A stretch of DNA of 64,000 nucleotides. Origin: Herbiconiux sp. SALV-R1 (GTDB taxonomy: Bacteria > Actinomycetota > Actinomycetes > Actinomycetales > Microbacteriaceae). The notes under the pieces were generated by a model. That model was not told the DNA's origin, ran no database searches, and saw nothing but the letters and a program-made list of their open reading frames with translations. A program made the position numbers and the translations under genes. The stretch covers positions 60,451-124,450 of the forward strand of contig NZ_CP053345.1 of assembly GCF_013113715.1 (NCBI RefSeq). Reading direction: 5' to 3'. Shown one piece after another: positions 24,473 to 32,524 of this stretch; the stretch's first letter is position 1; each line of letters starts with the position of its first letter.

Positions 24473-25615
24473 ATGGCGACGACGTCCGACGACCGGGGCG
24501 ACACCCGCATCGACACGGATCCGCGCCCCGGCCCCGCTCTGCGCAGAGCGATGGACGAAGCCCTCGATCGAGGTGAGGTCGGCCTCCAGATCGCCGTCTA
24601 CCGGCACGGCGAGCTCGTCGTCGACGCCGCGGCGGGCACGGTCAGCAGTGGCGGGCCCGCCGTCGACCGCGACACGGTGTTCTTCGTCGCCTCCGCAGGC
24701 AAGGTCTCGACCGCCACGGCGCTGCACCGTCAGGTCGAGCGGGGTCTGCTCGAGTACGACCAACCCATCGCCTCGGTCTGGCCCGAGTTCGCAGCCGAGG
24801 GCAAGGACCGCTTCACCGTCCGGGATGCGCTGACCCATCGCGAGGGTCTGTCCCGGTTGCCGGAAGGGACCTGGGTCGGTGACGACTGGGACAGGATGGT
24901 GAACCGACTCGCCGCATCCGCCCCCAGCTCCGACCCGGTGGAGCGAGAGGCGTACCACGCGTTCACCTGGGGCTACGTGGTCGGCGAGATCGCCCGCCGG
25001 GTGGAGCCGGACCGCACTCCCTTCGACGACCTGGTGCGCACCCTCGTGCACGAGCCGCTCGGCATCTCCGGGGTCTGGCACCGCCTGCCCGAGTCGGAGC
25101 ATCCGCGCAACGCGGTGGTCAAGGGCCAGCTCCTCGTCGGTGACCCGTTCGATTTCACGATCACCGAGGATCACGACTTCAACACTCCCCATCACTGGGG
25201 CCGCACCGACCCGAGCGGGGCGTGGATGACGGCGCGCGGCGGCGCGCGCCTGTGGTCGCTCTACGCCCAGGGCGGGGAGGTCGACGGGGTGCGGCTGCTC
25301 TCGGCCGATCGCATCCGCACCTTCCTCGAACCGCGCGACGGCGGTCAGCCGGCCGGCATCATGATCGGCAGCCGGGGGGTCATCGGACAGGGCGGTCTCA
25401 TGCTCGGCGGGGCGGTTCCTCACCACGAAGACGTGCTGGGGTTCAAGGACAACGTGCTCTGGCACCCCGGTGGCGGAGGAGCGGTCGGCTTCGCCGACCT
25501 CGATGCGGGAATCTCCGCCATGATCTGCCACAACGAATACTTCGACGAACGCCCGCTCGCGGCGCATCCGTTCGCTCCGATCGTGCGGGCGATCTACGAC
25601 GACCTCGCCGGGTGA
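24473..25615 (+). CDS. Class C beta-lactamase-fold serine hydrolase (EstB-like esterase)
   Basis: 380 residues, no signal peptide, so cytoplasmic. Serine nucleophile motif 'VASAGKVST' (SxxK), Tyr-containing 'YHAFTWGYVVGEIARR' as the second motif and 'HPGGGGAVGF' as the third. This set is typical of EstB-type carboxylesterases rather than exported beta-lactamases. Divergent from the aromatic hydroxylase operon and probably co-regulated, so it may deacylate or de-esterify the substrate entering the pathway. Confidence 0.8.
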   Translation: MATTSDDRGDTRIDTDPRPGPALRRAMDEALDRGEVGLQIAVYRHGELVVDAAAGTVSSGGPAVDRDTVFFVASAGKVSTATALHRQVERGLLEYDQPIASVWPEFAAEGKDRFTVRDALTHREGLSRLPEGTWVGDDWDRMVNRLAASAPSSDPVEREAYHAFTWGYVVGEIARRVEPDRTPFDDLVRTLVHEPLGISGVWHRLPESEHPRNAVVKGQLLVGDPFDFTITEDHDFNTPHHWGRTDPSGAWMTARGGARLWSLYAQGGEVDGVRLLSADRIRTFLEPRDGGQPAGIMIGSRGVIGQGGLMLGGAVPHHEDVLGFKDNVLWHPGGGGAVGFADLDAGISAMICHNEYFDERPLAAHPFAPIVRAIYDDLAG

Positions 25616-25642
25616 CACCCGGGAGGTCCGCCGGGCCTCTCG

Positions 25643-26416
25643 TCAGTCCGCTCGCGACGAGAGCGCCTCGCGCAGGGCACCCGCGATGTCGGAGACGCGG
25701 TCGCTCATCCGCGCCGACGGCCCGGAGACGCTCACCGCTCCGACCGCCAAACCACCGACATCGCGCAGCGCAACGGAGACCGCACAGAGCCCCGCCTCGG
25801 ACTCCGAGTCGTTCACAGCGTACCCGCGCTCCCGCACCTCGGCGAGCTCGCGCTCGAGTGCGGTGCGCGTGTGCACAGCGCCGTCGGTGCCGCCCGTGAG
25901 CTCCTTGCGCGGATAGCGACGATGGAGCTCGGCGAGCGGGAGCTCGGCGAGCAGCACCTTGCCCGCGGCGGACACATGGGCGAGCTCGAACGCGCCGATC
26001 CTCGTGGCCGCGCGGATCGCATGTCGACCGTCGACGCCGTCGACGAACACGACCTCGTCGCCCCGCAGGATCAGAAGATGCGTCGTCTCACCCGTTTTCT
26101 CGGCGAGCCGCTCGAGCACGGGTCGTGCCTGCCCGCGAAGATCCATCGCCCCGACCACCCGCGCCCCGAGCTCGACGAGCGCCGGTCCGGGAGTGTAGGC
26201 GCGGCGGGCGGCGGGCTGGTGGAGGAGACCCTGGGACTGCAGCGTGGTCAGCAGGCGGTGGGCGGTCGATCGGGCCACACCGAGTTCCTCCGAGACCGCG
26301 CCCACGTGCAGCTCGGAGGCGGAGCGCAGCATCAACAGGATGCGCGCGGCGTTCATCACCGACTCGACGGCATAGGATGGGGGCGCATCGGTGGGCTCGC
26401 CGCCTGAGTTCTCCAT
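25643..26416 (-). CDS. IclR-family transcriptional regulator
   Basis: 257 residues: N-terminal winged HTH ('LGVARSTAHRLLTTLQSQGLL') and C-terminal IclR effector domain ('VVFVDGVDGRHAIRAATRIG', 'AVSVSGPSARM'). It lies 24 bp after the extradiol dioxygenase on the same strand and is likely co-transcribed with it. IclR proteins frequently govern aromatic ring-cleavage genes. The likely target is the divergent dioxygenase/FAH promoter region. Confidence 0.85.
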   Translation of the reverse strand: MENSGGEPTDAPPSYAVESVMNAARILLMLRSASELHVGAVSEELGVARSTAHRLLTTLQSQGLLHQPAARRAYTPGPALVELGARVVGAMDLRGQARPVLERLAEKTGETTHLLILRGDEVVFVDGVDGRHAIRAATRIGAFELAHVSAAGKVLLAELPLAELHRRYPRKELTGGTDGAVHTRTALERELAEVRERGYAVNDSESEAGLCAVSVALRDVGGLAVGAVSVSGPSARMSDRVSDIAGALREALSSRAD

Positions 26417-26440
26417 GGCGGAATCCTAGTGCGCCATTGC

Positions 26441-27334
26441 TCACGCGACGCCGTCGACAACCTCCGCGGGACGCACTCCGAGACGGCGGAACCCCTCGGG
26501 CACATAGTCGGACCAGTCGTTGAACCACACGTCGGACTCCTGCCAGTACACAGGAGCGCGCAGATCGTTGTAGATGTGCTCGATGTCGGTGTACAGCTCG
26601 ACCACGTTGCCCGTGTGCTCGACGTAGTACGCGGCGATGTTGCTGCCGGCGCCATGACGCACCGGACCCCAGATCAGCTTCCTGCCGAGAACGTGCAGCC
26701 GGTCCCCTAGTCGAGTGAGCTCACTCACGCTCTGCGCCCCCCAGGCGTGGTGGTGCAGCGTGCCGTCGCCTTTGATGATCGCGATGCCGTGATGCTCGCT
26801 GTTGCAGCGCAGAAAGTAGGCGTAGTCCTCACCGATGACGTCGGACACCCGGAACCCGAAGACCCTGACGAGGAATTCCTTCATCGCGGTCGGCTGCGTC
26901 GGATGGAAGTTGAAGTGGCCGTAGCGGGTGGGACCGAAGCCGACTCTGTCGATGCGCCTGTCCTGGATGTCGTGCATCACCTCGAAGACGAACCCCTCGG
27001 GCCCGACGAAGGCAAAGCTGTCGGCGACACCCAGCGGCGCTGGTCGATGACGCAGGATGCGGAGCCCCTCCGCGTCGACCCGGCTGCGCAGTTCTCGGAA
27101 CGCATCGCCGTCGCGGGCGATCAGCCCGAGCGATTCGACGCCGTTCTCGCTGGACTCGATCAGGCGGAGTTCGTGGTGCACGGCAGACGCCGCAAGGTAG
27201 GTGACGCCCCGTTCCGCGGCGGTCACCTGCAGGCCGAGCACGTCGACGGCGTCGTGGATCGACGCTCCCAGGTCGTTTGTGCGCAGCGACACCTGCCCCA
27301 TCGCTCGAATCAATCCCCACGGTGTCGCATCCAC
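26441..27334 (-). CDS. Type I extradiol ring-cleavage dioxygenase (VOC fold)
   Basis: Start taken at GTG 27334 (GAGAGGAG upstream); ATG 27301 is the alternative. 297 residues in two VOC modules. The metal triad is visible in module 2: His140 ('RYGHFNF'), His195 or neighbour ('LHHHAWG') and Glu246 ('NVVELYTD'), as in 2,3-dihydroxybiphenyl-type dioxygenases. It should open a catechol-type ring next to the diol with Fe(II) and O2. Divergent from the FAH-family gene and followed by IclR. Confidence 0.85.
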   Translation of the reverse strand: MDATPWGLIRAMGQVSLRTNDLGASIHDAVDVLGLQVTAAERGVTYLAASAVHHELRLIESSENGVESLGLIARDGDAFRELRSRVDAEGLRILRHRPAPLGVADSFAFVGPEGFVFEVMHDIQDRRIDRVGFGPTRYGHFNFHPTQPTAMKEFLVRVFGFRVSDVIGEDYAYFLRCNSEHHGIAIIKGDGTLHHHAWGAQSVSELTRLGDRLHVLGRKLIWGPVRHGAGSNIAAYYVEHTGNVVELYTDIEHIYNDLRAPVYWQESDVWFNDWSDYVPEGFRRLGVRPAEVVDGVA

Positions 27335-27411
27335 GGCACGTACTCCTCTCCGGTGAGCAGTCGCGTGACGTGCTCCACTCTGTTCTGCACTCCAGATCAC
27401 AGACGGTCTGG

Positions 27412-27471
27412 CGGAATACATTGTTCCGGTTTCTTGTCTCGGATGCAAGAATGTGTTCTTGTCAGAAGAAC
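27412..27471. promoter_or_regulatory. Divergent control region with three palindromes (probable IclR sites)
   Basis: CGGAA-7 bp-TTCCG at 27412-27428, CAAGAA-TGTG-TTCTTG at 27446-27461 and GTTCTT-5 bp-AAGAAC at 27455-27471 lie between the divergent dioxygenase and FAH genes. The latter two overlap and end against the ribosome site of the FAH gene. All arms are perfect. IclR binding is inferred from the adjacent regulator. Confidence 0.55.
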
Positions 27472-27484
27472 AAAGGAGATCCTC

Positions 27485-28420
27485 ATGAAGCTAGCCCGCG
27501 TGCGTGTCGTCGAAGACGGAGCCGAGCACCTCGTCGTCGCCCACGACGACGGACTGAGGCCGGTGCGGGGAGTGCGCGGTGTGCGCTCTCTCATCGGCGA
27601 CGGCTGCGAGTCCCTCGCCGGCGCGGTATCGGAACGGGGGCTCGACGAGCCGCTCGGTGAGCAGGCCGAGATCGAGTTCCTCTCGCCGCTCGAGAGCACA
27701 GGCGCCTTCCGAGACTTCTACGCTTTCGAGCAGCACGTGAAAGCCGGACGCGCGTGGCGAGGACTGGAGATGGACCCGGATTGGTATCGACTCCCGGTGT
27801 TCTACTTCTCGAACCCGTATGCCATACAGGGGCCGGGAGACGTGCACATGACGCCCGGGTCGGAGCAATTCGACTTCGAGCTCGAGGTCGGCGCCATCCT
27901 GGGTGGAGGCGGCCGCGACCTGACGTCGAGCGAGGCTGCGCCCCTCATCGTCGGCTACACCGTGCTCAACGACTGGAGCGGTCGCGATGTGCAGAAGCGC
28001 GAGATGGGCCTGTCGATGGGGCCGGTGAAGGGCAAGGACACGGCGACGTCGATCGGCCCCTGGGTGGTGACGCCCGACGAGCTCGCCGATCGAGCGACCG
28101 CGACAGGCTTCGACCTGCGCATGACGTGCACGGTGAACGGCCGTCGGTACAGCGATGCATCCTGGTCCGACGTCTACTGGTCCTTCCCCGAAATGGTGGC
28201 CTATGCGTCGCGCGGGGCCGACGTGCGCCCTGGCGATCTCTTCGGCAGCGGGACATGCGGCACCGGCTGCATCAACGAGCTCTCTCGCACGCACAGCGCC
28301 GAGGAATTCCCCTTCCTCCGACCGGGCGACGTGGTCGAGGCGGAGATCGAGAGGCTCGGCGCATTGAGGAACGTGATTGTCGAGGGCTCCCCGGTGCTCC
28401 CCGTGCGGGCGGGACTCTGA
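27485..28420 (+). CDS. Fumarylacetoacetate hydrolase (FAH) family enzyme
   Basis: 311 residues; ATG 27485 has AAAGGAG upstream. FAH metal-site features: 'DFELEVGAILG' (ExE pair), 'GYTVLNDWSGRDVQ' and 'KGKDTATSIGPW'. Family members hydrolyse C-C bonds of, hydrate, isomerise or decarboxylate diketo acids arising from ring cleavage. Position opposite an extradiol dioxygenase supports action on its product. The exact reaction is open. Confidence 0.85.
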   Translation: MKLARVRVVEDGAEHLVVAHDDGLRPVRGVRGVRSLIGDGCESLAGAVSERGLDEPLGEQAEIEFLSPLESTGAFRDFYAFEQHVKAGRAWRGLEMDPDWYRLPVFYFSNPYAIQGPGDVHMTPGSEQFDFELEVGAILGGGGRDLTSSEAAPLIVGYTVLNDWSGRDVQKREMGLSMGPVKGKDTATSIGPWVVTPDELADRATATGFDLRMTCTVNGRRYSDASWSDVYWSFPEMVAYASRGADVRPGDLFGSGTCGTGCINELSRTHSAEEFPFLRPGDVVEAEIERLGALRNVIVEGSPVLPVRAGL

Positions 28421-28442
28421 GTCGGGTACGCGGGCGGGCGGC

Positions 28443-29036
28443 TCAGGAGCGATCGTCCGGCGCTCCGACGCCGAAGAGCGCCAGCATGGTCGCTAGTCCG
28501 CGGTAGTACGTGACCAGAGCGATGATCTCCATCAGCGCACGCCGGTCGAAGTGCTCCTGCAGCAGTTCGAACTGCGCGGTCGGCGCGGCCTCCCTGGCTG
28601 CGGCGCGACAGAACTCGACGAGGGCCTGCTCGAGGGAGTCGGCCAGGGGGCGCCCATGGATCACGTTCTGAAGCACGGACTCCTCCACCCCTGCGCCGCG
28701 GGCGATCGGCAGGTGGGCCCACAGTTCGAACTCCGAGTCCAACGCGGCAGCAATGGCGATCACGCCGAGCTCGCGCTGACGCAGAGACAGACAGGTCGCG
28801 GTGCGCAAGCTGGCACCAAGTTCCTGCAGCGGGCCACCGACGGAGGGGGCGAAGAGGAACAACCCGAACGGTCCCTCGAGAGACCCATCGTCGGCCTCTA
28901 TTGCGAACTGACCGGCGACTCGTCTTCGCGAGTCAGCCAGGATCGTCTCTCGCAGCGTGCGAGCTTCGCGGTCGGCGGTACTCGGCAGAACTCGAGGGAA
29001 CAACTCACTGAACCGCTGTGAGAAATCGGCTGACAT
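28443..29036 (-). CDS. Carboxymuconolactone decarboxylase (AhpD-like) family protein
   Basis: Start taken at ATG 29036; the frame upstream is not protein-like and no Shine-Dalgarno precedes the ATG, so a leaderless start is likely. 197 residues with the CMD helix pattern 'SLRQRELGVIAIAAAL...ELWAHLPIARGAG'. The CxxC redox pair of AhpD is absent, so a peroxidase role is unlikely and a decarboxylase or unknown function more likely. Convergent with the FAH gene. Confidence 0.7.
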   Translation of the reverse strand: MSADFSQRFSELFPRVLPSTADREARTLRETILADSRRRVAGQFAIEADDGSLEGPFGLFLFAPSVGGPLQELGASLRTATCLSLRQRELGVIAIAAALDSEFELWAHLPIARGAGVEESVLQNVIHGRPLADSLEQALVEFCRAAAREAAPTAQFELLQEHFDRRALMEIIALVTYYRGLATMLALFGVGAPDDRS

Positions 29037-29348
29037 GTAACAGAACGTACACCGCTCTGCGGAATTAGTGAGCGAACCCGCAACTCCTTGAGTGAACTGA
29101 TTCATCGTGGTGTTTTGACACGTCCGCTTGAGGGTTGTGTCTCCAGGTTGTGTAAAAGAAACGCAAGTGGCAGTGTCATCGTCCGCGGACGGAGGAGCTG
29201 CGAAGAGGGTCGAACGCGACACTTTGATGCGGGTGCGCAACCCCGAGCGGGTTGTTCGACAACTCGAACGTCGGCGCAGATGAAGGGTGACGGTATAGGC
29301 GGGCGCGCGCATGGGGCCTAGTGATTGGAGGGGTGAGCAGAGTGTGGC
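29037..29348. other. 312-bp intergenic region, no gene seen
   Basis: Lower in GC than its neighbours on the left side (29040-29170). Separates the ring-cleavage cluster from the GntR sugar-acid locus; likely holds the promoter of the CMD-family gene. No hairpin, repeat or RNA motif recognised. Confidence 0.35.
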
Positions 29349-30134
29349 TTATGAGAGTGCGTCTGCGACGACCTCTTCGAGGGAGGCGTTCGGCCCGAAA
29401 AGGGCCTGTACTTTGCTTCGTGCGACTCGTTCGACGGACTTCTCGTAGTCGTCTCCGAAGAGCGTTGCAGCGAGGCGGATGTGTTTACCGATGAGCGCGG
29501 CCGCTTGTTCGCCGTCGCGCGCCTTCAGCGCTTGGAGTGCGTCCTCGTGGAGGGGTGCGCCCTCGCGCATGACGTCTTTGTCGTCGAGGCTTCGGAGCAT
29601 GACTTCGAAGGCGAGGGGGGCGATGGAGCCGAACATCATTTCGAGGACGGGGTTGTGCGATGCGCGTGCGATCAGTGCGTGGAACGCGATGTCGGCCCGG
29701 GCTCGATCGATGATGCCTCCGGGGGAGTTGAAGGCGTCCAGTGCTCGTGACAGTTTGTCGAAGTCGTCGTCGGTGGCGTTTTCTGCGGCGAGTCGCGCGG
29801 CCTTCTCCTCCAGCATGACGCGGGCTTCGACGAGTTGGCGGATTGTGGTGCCGCTGCGTCGGCTGACAGCGTCCAAGGGGCGAGCCCAGTCGAGGGCACT
29901 GGGCTCTCGGAGGTAGGTCCCGCTGCCAGGAGCGACATGGAGGAGCCCGCGCTCTCGCAGTCGTTGGATGACTTCCCGTACCACCGGACGTGACACGCCG
30001 TAGGTCTCGGAGAGTGCTCGTTCGGAGGGGAGTCGGTCGCCGGGCGCGAAGTCGCCTTCAGTGAGGGTGTGCTCGAGCTCGGTGAGGAGTTCCTCGCGGC
30101 TGATGGGCAGCTGGCCGAGCCTCTTGCCGTTCAT
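29349..30134 (-). CDS. GntR-family (FadR/FCD subfamily) regulator
   Basis: 261 residues: N-terminal wHTH ('LPSERALSETYGVSRPVVREVIQRL') and an all-helical FCD effector domain with the metal-ligand pattern ('ARADIAFHALIARASHN', 'LHEDALQALKARDGEQAAALIGKHI'). FCD regulators commonly respond to sugar acids. It is the last gene of the dehydratase-dehydrogenase operon, 9 bp after the dehydrogenase stop, so it probably autoregulates through the operator at 32448-32469. Confidence 0.85.
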   Translation of the reverse strand: MNGKRLGQLPISREELLTELEHTLTEGDFAPGDRLPSERALSETYGVSRPVVREVIQRLRERGLLHVAPGSGTYLREPSALDWARPLDAVSRRSGTTIRQLVEARVMLEEKAARLAAENATDDDFDKLSRALDAFNSPGGIIDRARADIAFHALIARASHNPVLEMMFGSIAPLAFEVMLRSLDDKDVMREGAPLHEDALQALKARDGEQAAALIGKHIRLAATLFGDDYEKSVERVARSKVQALFGPNASLEEVVADALS

Positions 30135-30143
30135 GACGTCACC

Positions 30144-31172
30144 CTACTCACCTGCGATTCGGACGAGCATCTTGACCACGCCGCCGCCTGCGAGCGTGTC
30201 TAAGCCGGCGCCGATGTCAGCGAGGTCAGTCTCGTGTGTTATGAGGTCGGAGACGCGGACATGGCCGTTGGCGAGGAAGTCGACTGCTACCTGGACGTCG
30301 TCGTCCCACATGTGTGCCGCAGAGCCGATGATCCTCTTCTCCGCTAGGACGACGTCGAGGATGTCGATCGGGTCGGCGTGAGCCGTGACCCCGAGGAGGA
30401 CGATGGTGCCACCTGGTCGCGCGAGGGAAGCGGCTAGTGCCGGAGTGTTCGGACGCCCGGCAGACTCAACTACGAGGTCAGCGCCGCCGCGAACAGCCAT
30501 GTCGCCAATAGCTCTGCGCTGCAGCTGTGTCGAGTCCTCATCCCATAGAGGGACGGCCCCGCTTGCGATGATGTGTCGATGACGATCTCGGCGAGGTTCG
30601 ACCACTATTACCTTCGCTGCTCCCATGGCGCCTGCGACTCGGGCGGCCAGGATGCCGACGGGACCGCCGCCAACGATGATGACGTTGCTGCCCGGAGTCA
30701 TCGCTGCACGACGGAACGCTCGCACTGCGACGGCGAGAGGTTCAGCCAGGGCTGCATCTCGAAGTGTCACGCCTGCTGGCACCGGTACGAGTCTGTGCGC
30801 TGATGCGCGCACGTGGGTGGCGAGGCCGCCGTCGACGTGTTGGCCGGTTACGACGAGTTGCTGGCAGCGTCCCTCTTCGTGGTGGAGGCAGTGGAAACAG
30901 GATCCGCAGCCGGTGACGACATCGACGACTACCGGGGTGCCTACGGGCGGGCCGGATCCATCGCGGGCAGCTGCGGAGACGCGGCCGGAAATCTCGTGCC
31001 CGAGTATGACAGGTGGTCGGGCGACTACGGGTCCTTCCCGCCATTCCTCCAGGTCGCTCCCACATAGACCCACGTAGGCGACGTCCACCAGCGCTTCATC
31101 ATCCCCGAGTTCTGGGATGGGCCGCTCTTCGAGGGCAATATTGCCCGGGCCGTACCAGCGTGCTGCCTGCAT
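30144..31172 (-). CDS. Zinc-dependent medium-chain (polyol/sugar) dehydrogenase
   Basis: 342 residues; GGAAGGAGG precedes ATG 31172. Catalytic zinc ligands in 'GLCGSDLEEW' and 'GHEISG', structural four-Cys lobe in 'TGCGSCFHCLHHEEGRC', NAD(P) loop 'VIIVGGGPVGILAARVAG'. Most similar in plan to sorbitol, galactitol and L-idonate dehydrogenases. In this operon it could oxidise a sugar, polyol or aldonate beside the dehydratase. Confidence 0.85.
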   Translation of the reverse strand: MQAARWYGPGNIALEERPIPELGDDEALVDVAYVGLCGSDLEEWREGPVVARPPVILGHEISGRVSAAARDGSGPPVGTPVVVDVVTGCGSCFHCLHHEEGRCQQLVVTGQHVDGGLATHVRASAHRLVPVPAGVTLRDAALAEPLAVAVRAFRRAAMTPGSNVIIVGGGPVGILAARVAGAMGAAKVIVVEPRRDRHRHIIASGAVPLWDEDSTQLQRRAIGDMAVRGGADLVVESAGRPNTPALAASLARPGGTIVLLGVTAHADPIDILDVVLAEKRIIGSAAHMWDDDVQVAVDFLANGHVRVSDLITHETDLADIGAGLDTLAGGGVVKMLVRIAGE

Positions 31173-31217
31173 TTCGGGTTCCTCCTTCCGTCCCCAATGT
31201 GAAGCTGTGGGCTCGGC

Positions 31218-32432
31218 TCAGGCGTCGATGAGATCCGAAGCGGCGACTTGGGACGTCACAATTGTGGTCCCTTCCCGGCTGAGAACGTCGTCTCGTAACC
31301 GGATGCCGAGACCCGGAGCCGAAGGCGCCCGCACGACACCATCGGTCACCTCCGCCCCACCCTCGACGAGAGATCCGTACCACCCCGCATACGCGGCCCG
31401 TACTGTCTCCTGAACGAGCACGTTGGGTGCAGCGGTCGACAGATGTACGCACGCCGCAAGCGCCACCGGCCCGGTGCAATCGTGTGGAGCGACAGGGATG
31501 CCCTTGGCCTCCGCCAGCGCCGCCACCTTGCGGGCGACGGTAAGTCCGCCGCACCAGGTGGTATCGACGGTCACCACGCCAGCTGCTTCTTCCTCGAGCA
31601 GTCGATCGAAGGCGGGGAGACCGCCCAGCGTTTCGCCCGCGGCGATGCGGATCGACGTGGCCGCGGCCACCCGAGAGAGTCCTCTGCTGATGTCACTCCG
31701 TACAGGGTCTTCGGCCCAGTACGGCTCGAACTCCTCGAGCGCCCGGAGGAGTCTGCTCGCGGAAGGCACGTCCCAGAGTCCGTGAAGCTCGACCATCACG
31801 TTCATATCCATCCCGACCTCCTCGCGGATACTGGCGAGCCGGTGCAGTCCGTCGGCGATCTGTCGACGTGAGAAATCGGTGCCCCGTGATGCCTCGGCTA
31901 CGGCATCGAACGGCCAAATCTTCATGCCGGTGATCCCCTGGTCGAGCAACTCTCGCGCCAGTTCGGCGGGGCGAGTTATCGCCGAGTGGAGGTCCTCGTA
32001 GAGTCCTTCGCGAACACCCCAGTTAGCGACGGACTGCCCCGATGAGCTGTTGACGTATAACCCGCCTGCGCAGGTGTTGTAGATGGGGATCTCCTCGCGG
32101 GTGGCCCCACCCAAAAGGTTGTAGACCGGTTGCCCGGTGGCCTGACCGAGCAGGTCCCAGAGAGCGAGATCGATCGCGGATCGTGCACGCGTCTCGACTC
32201 CAGAGCCTGCGTAGCCCACGTAACCCTCCAGCGACTTCGAGATGTGCTCGATGCGGGCGGGGTCTTCACCAAAAAGCCGTGGGGCGGCAATGGAATGGAC
32301 ATGACGCTCCACCGCTTCGGAGCCGTAGAACGTCTCGCCCAAGCCGACGAGTCCTTCATCGGTGTGCACGCGTACGTAGAGCAGGTTCGGGAACGCTGCT
32401 ACCCGCACCGTATCGACGCCATTGATCTTCAT
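31218..32432 (-). CDS. Enolase-superfamily (mandelate racemase-type) sugar-acid dehydratase
   Basis: Start set at ATG 32432 with AGGA upstream. 404 residues: capping domain (1-120) and TIM barrel with Lys171 ('MKIWPF'), metal ligands Glu215 ('VMVELHG'), Glu241 ('WAEDPV') and Glu267 ('AAGETLGG'), and His317 ('APHDCTGP'). These match acid-sugar dehydratases that form 2-keto-3-deoxy acids. The kinase and KDPG-type aldolase needed next are present elsewhere in the window. First gene of the minus operon, divergent from the CUT1 importer. Confidence 0.85.
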   Translation of the reverse strand: MKINGVDTVRVAAFPNLLYVRVHTDEGLVGLGETFYGSEAVERHVHSIAAPRLFGEDPARIEHISKSLEGYVGYAGSGVETRARSAIDLALWDLLGQATGQPVYNLLGGATREEIPIYNTCAGGLYVNSSSGQSVANWGVREGLYEDLHSAITRPAELARELLDQGITGMKIWPFDAVAEASRGTDFSRRQIADGLHRLASIREEVGMDMNVMVELHGLWDVPSASRLLRALEEFEPYWAEDPVRSDISRGLSRVAAATSIRIAAGETLGGLPAFDRLLEEEAAGVVTVDTTWCGGLTVARKVAALAEAKGIPVAPHDCTGPVALAACVHLSTAAPNVLVQETVRAAYAGWYGSLVEGGAEVTDGVVRAPSAPGLGIRLRDDVLSREGTTIVTSQVAASDLIDA

Positions 32433-32447
32433 TGATAGTCCTGTCAG

Positions 32448-32469
32448 TTGGTCAAACCGGTAAGACCAA
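32448..32469. promoter_or_regulatory. GntR operator overlapping the CUT1 operon promoter
   Basis: TTGGTC and GACCAA arms flank 10 bp. Within it two adjacent GGTnnnACC units occur (GGTCAAACC 32450-32458, GGTAAGACC 32459-32467), the half-site pattern of FadR-subfamily GntR operators. TTGGTC may also be the -35 of a plus promoter with TAGCAT (32472-32477) 18 bp later. Located between the divergent operons. Confidence 0.65.
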
Positions 32470-32524
32470 TGTAGCATGCTGTTTCACACAGCGCCGAGCT
32501 GTTCCAGTCACGAAGGAGTGTCAG

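Noticed and set aside
25616..25642. GC-rich imperfect inverted repeat between esterase and IclR genes as a terminator
   Set aside because: Stem is short and interrupted; not distinguishable from background in this GC content.
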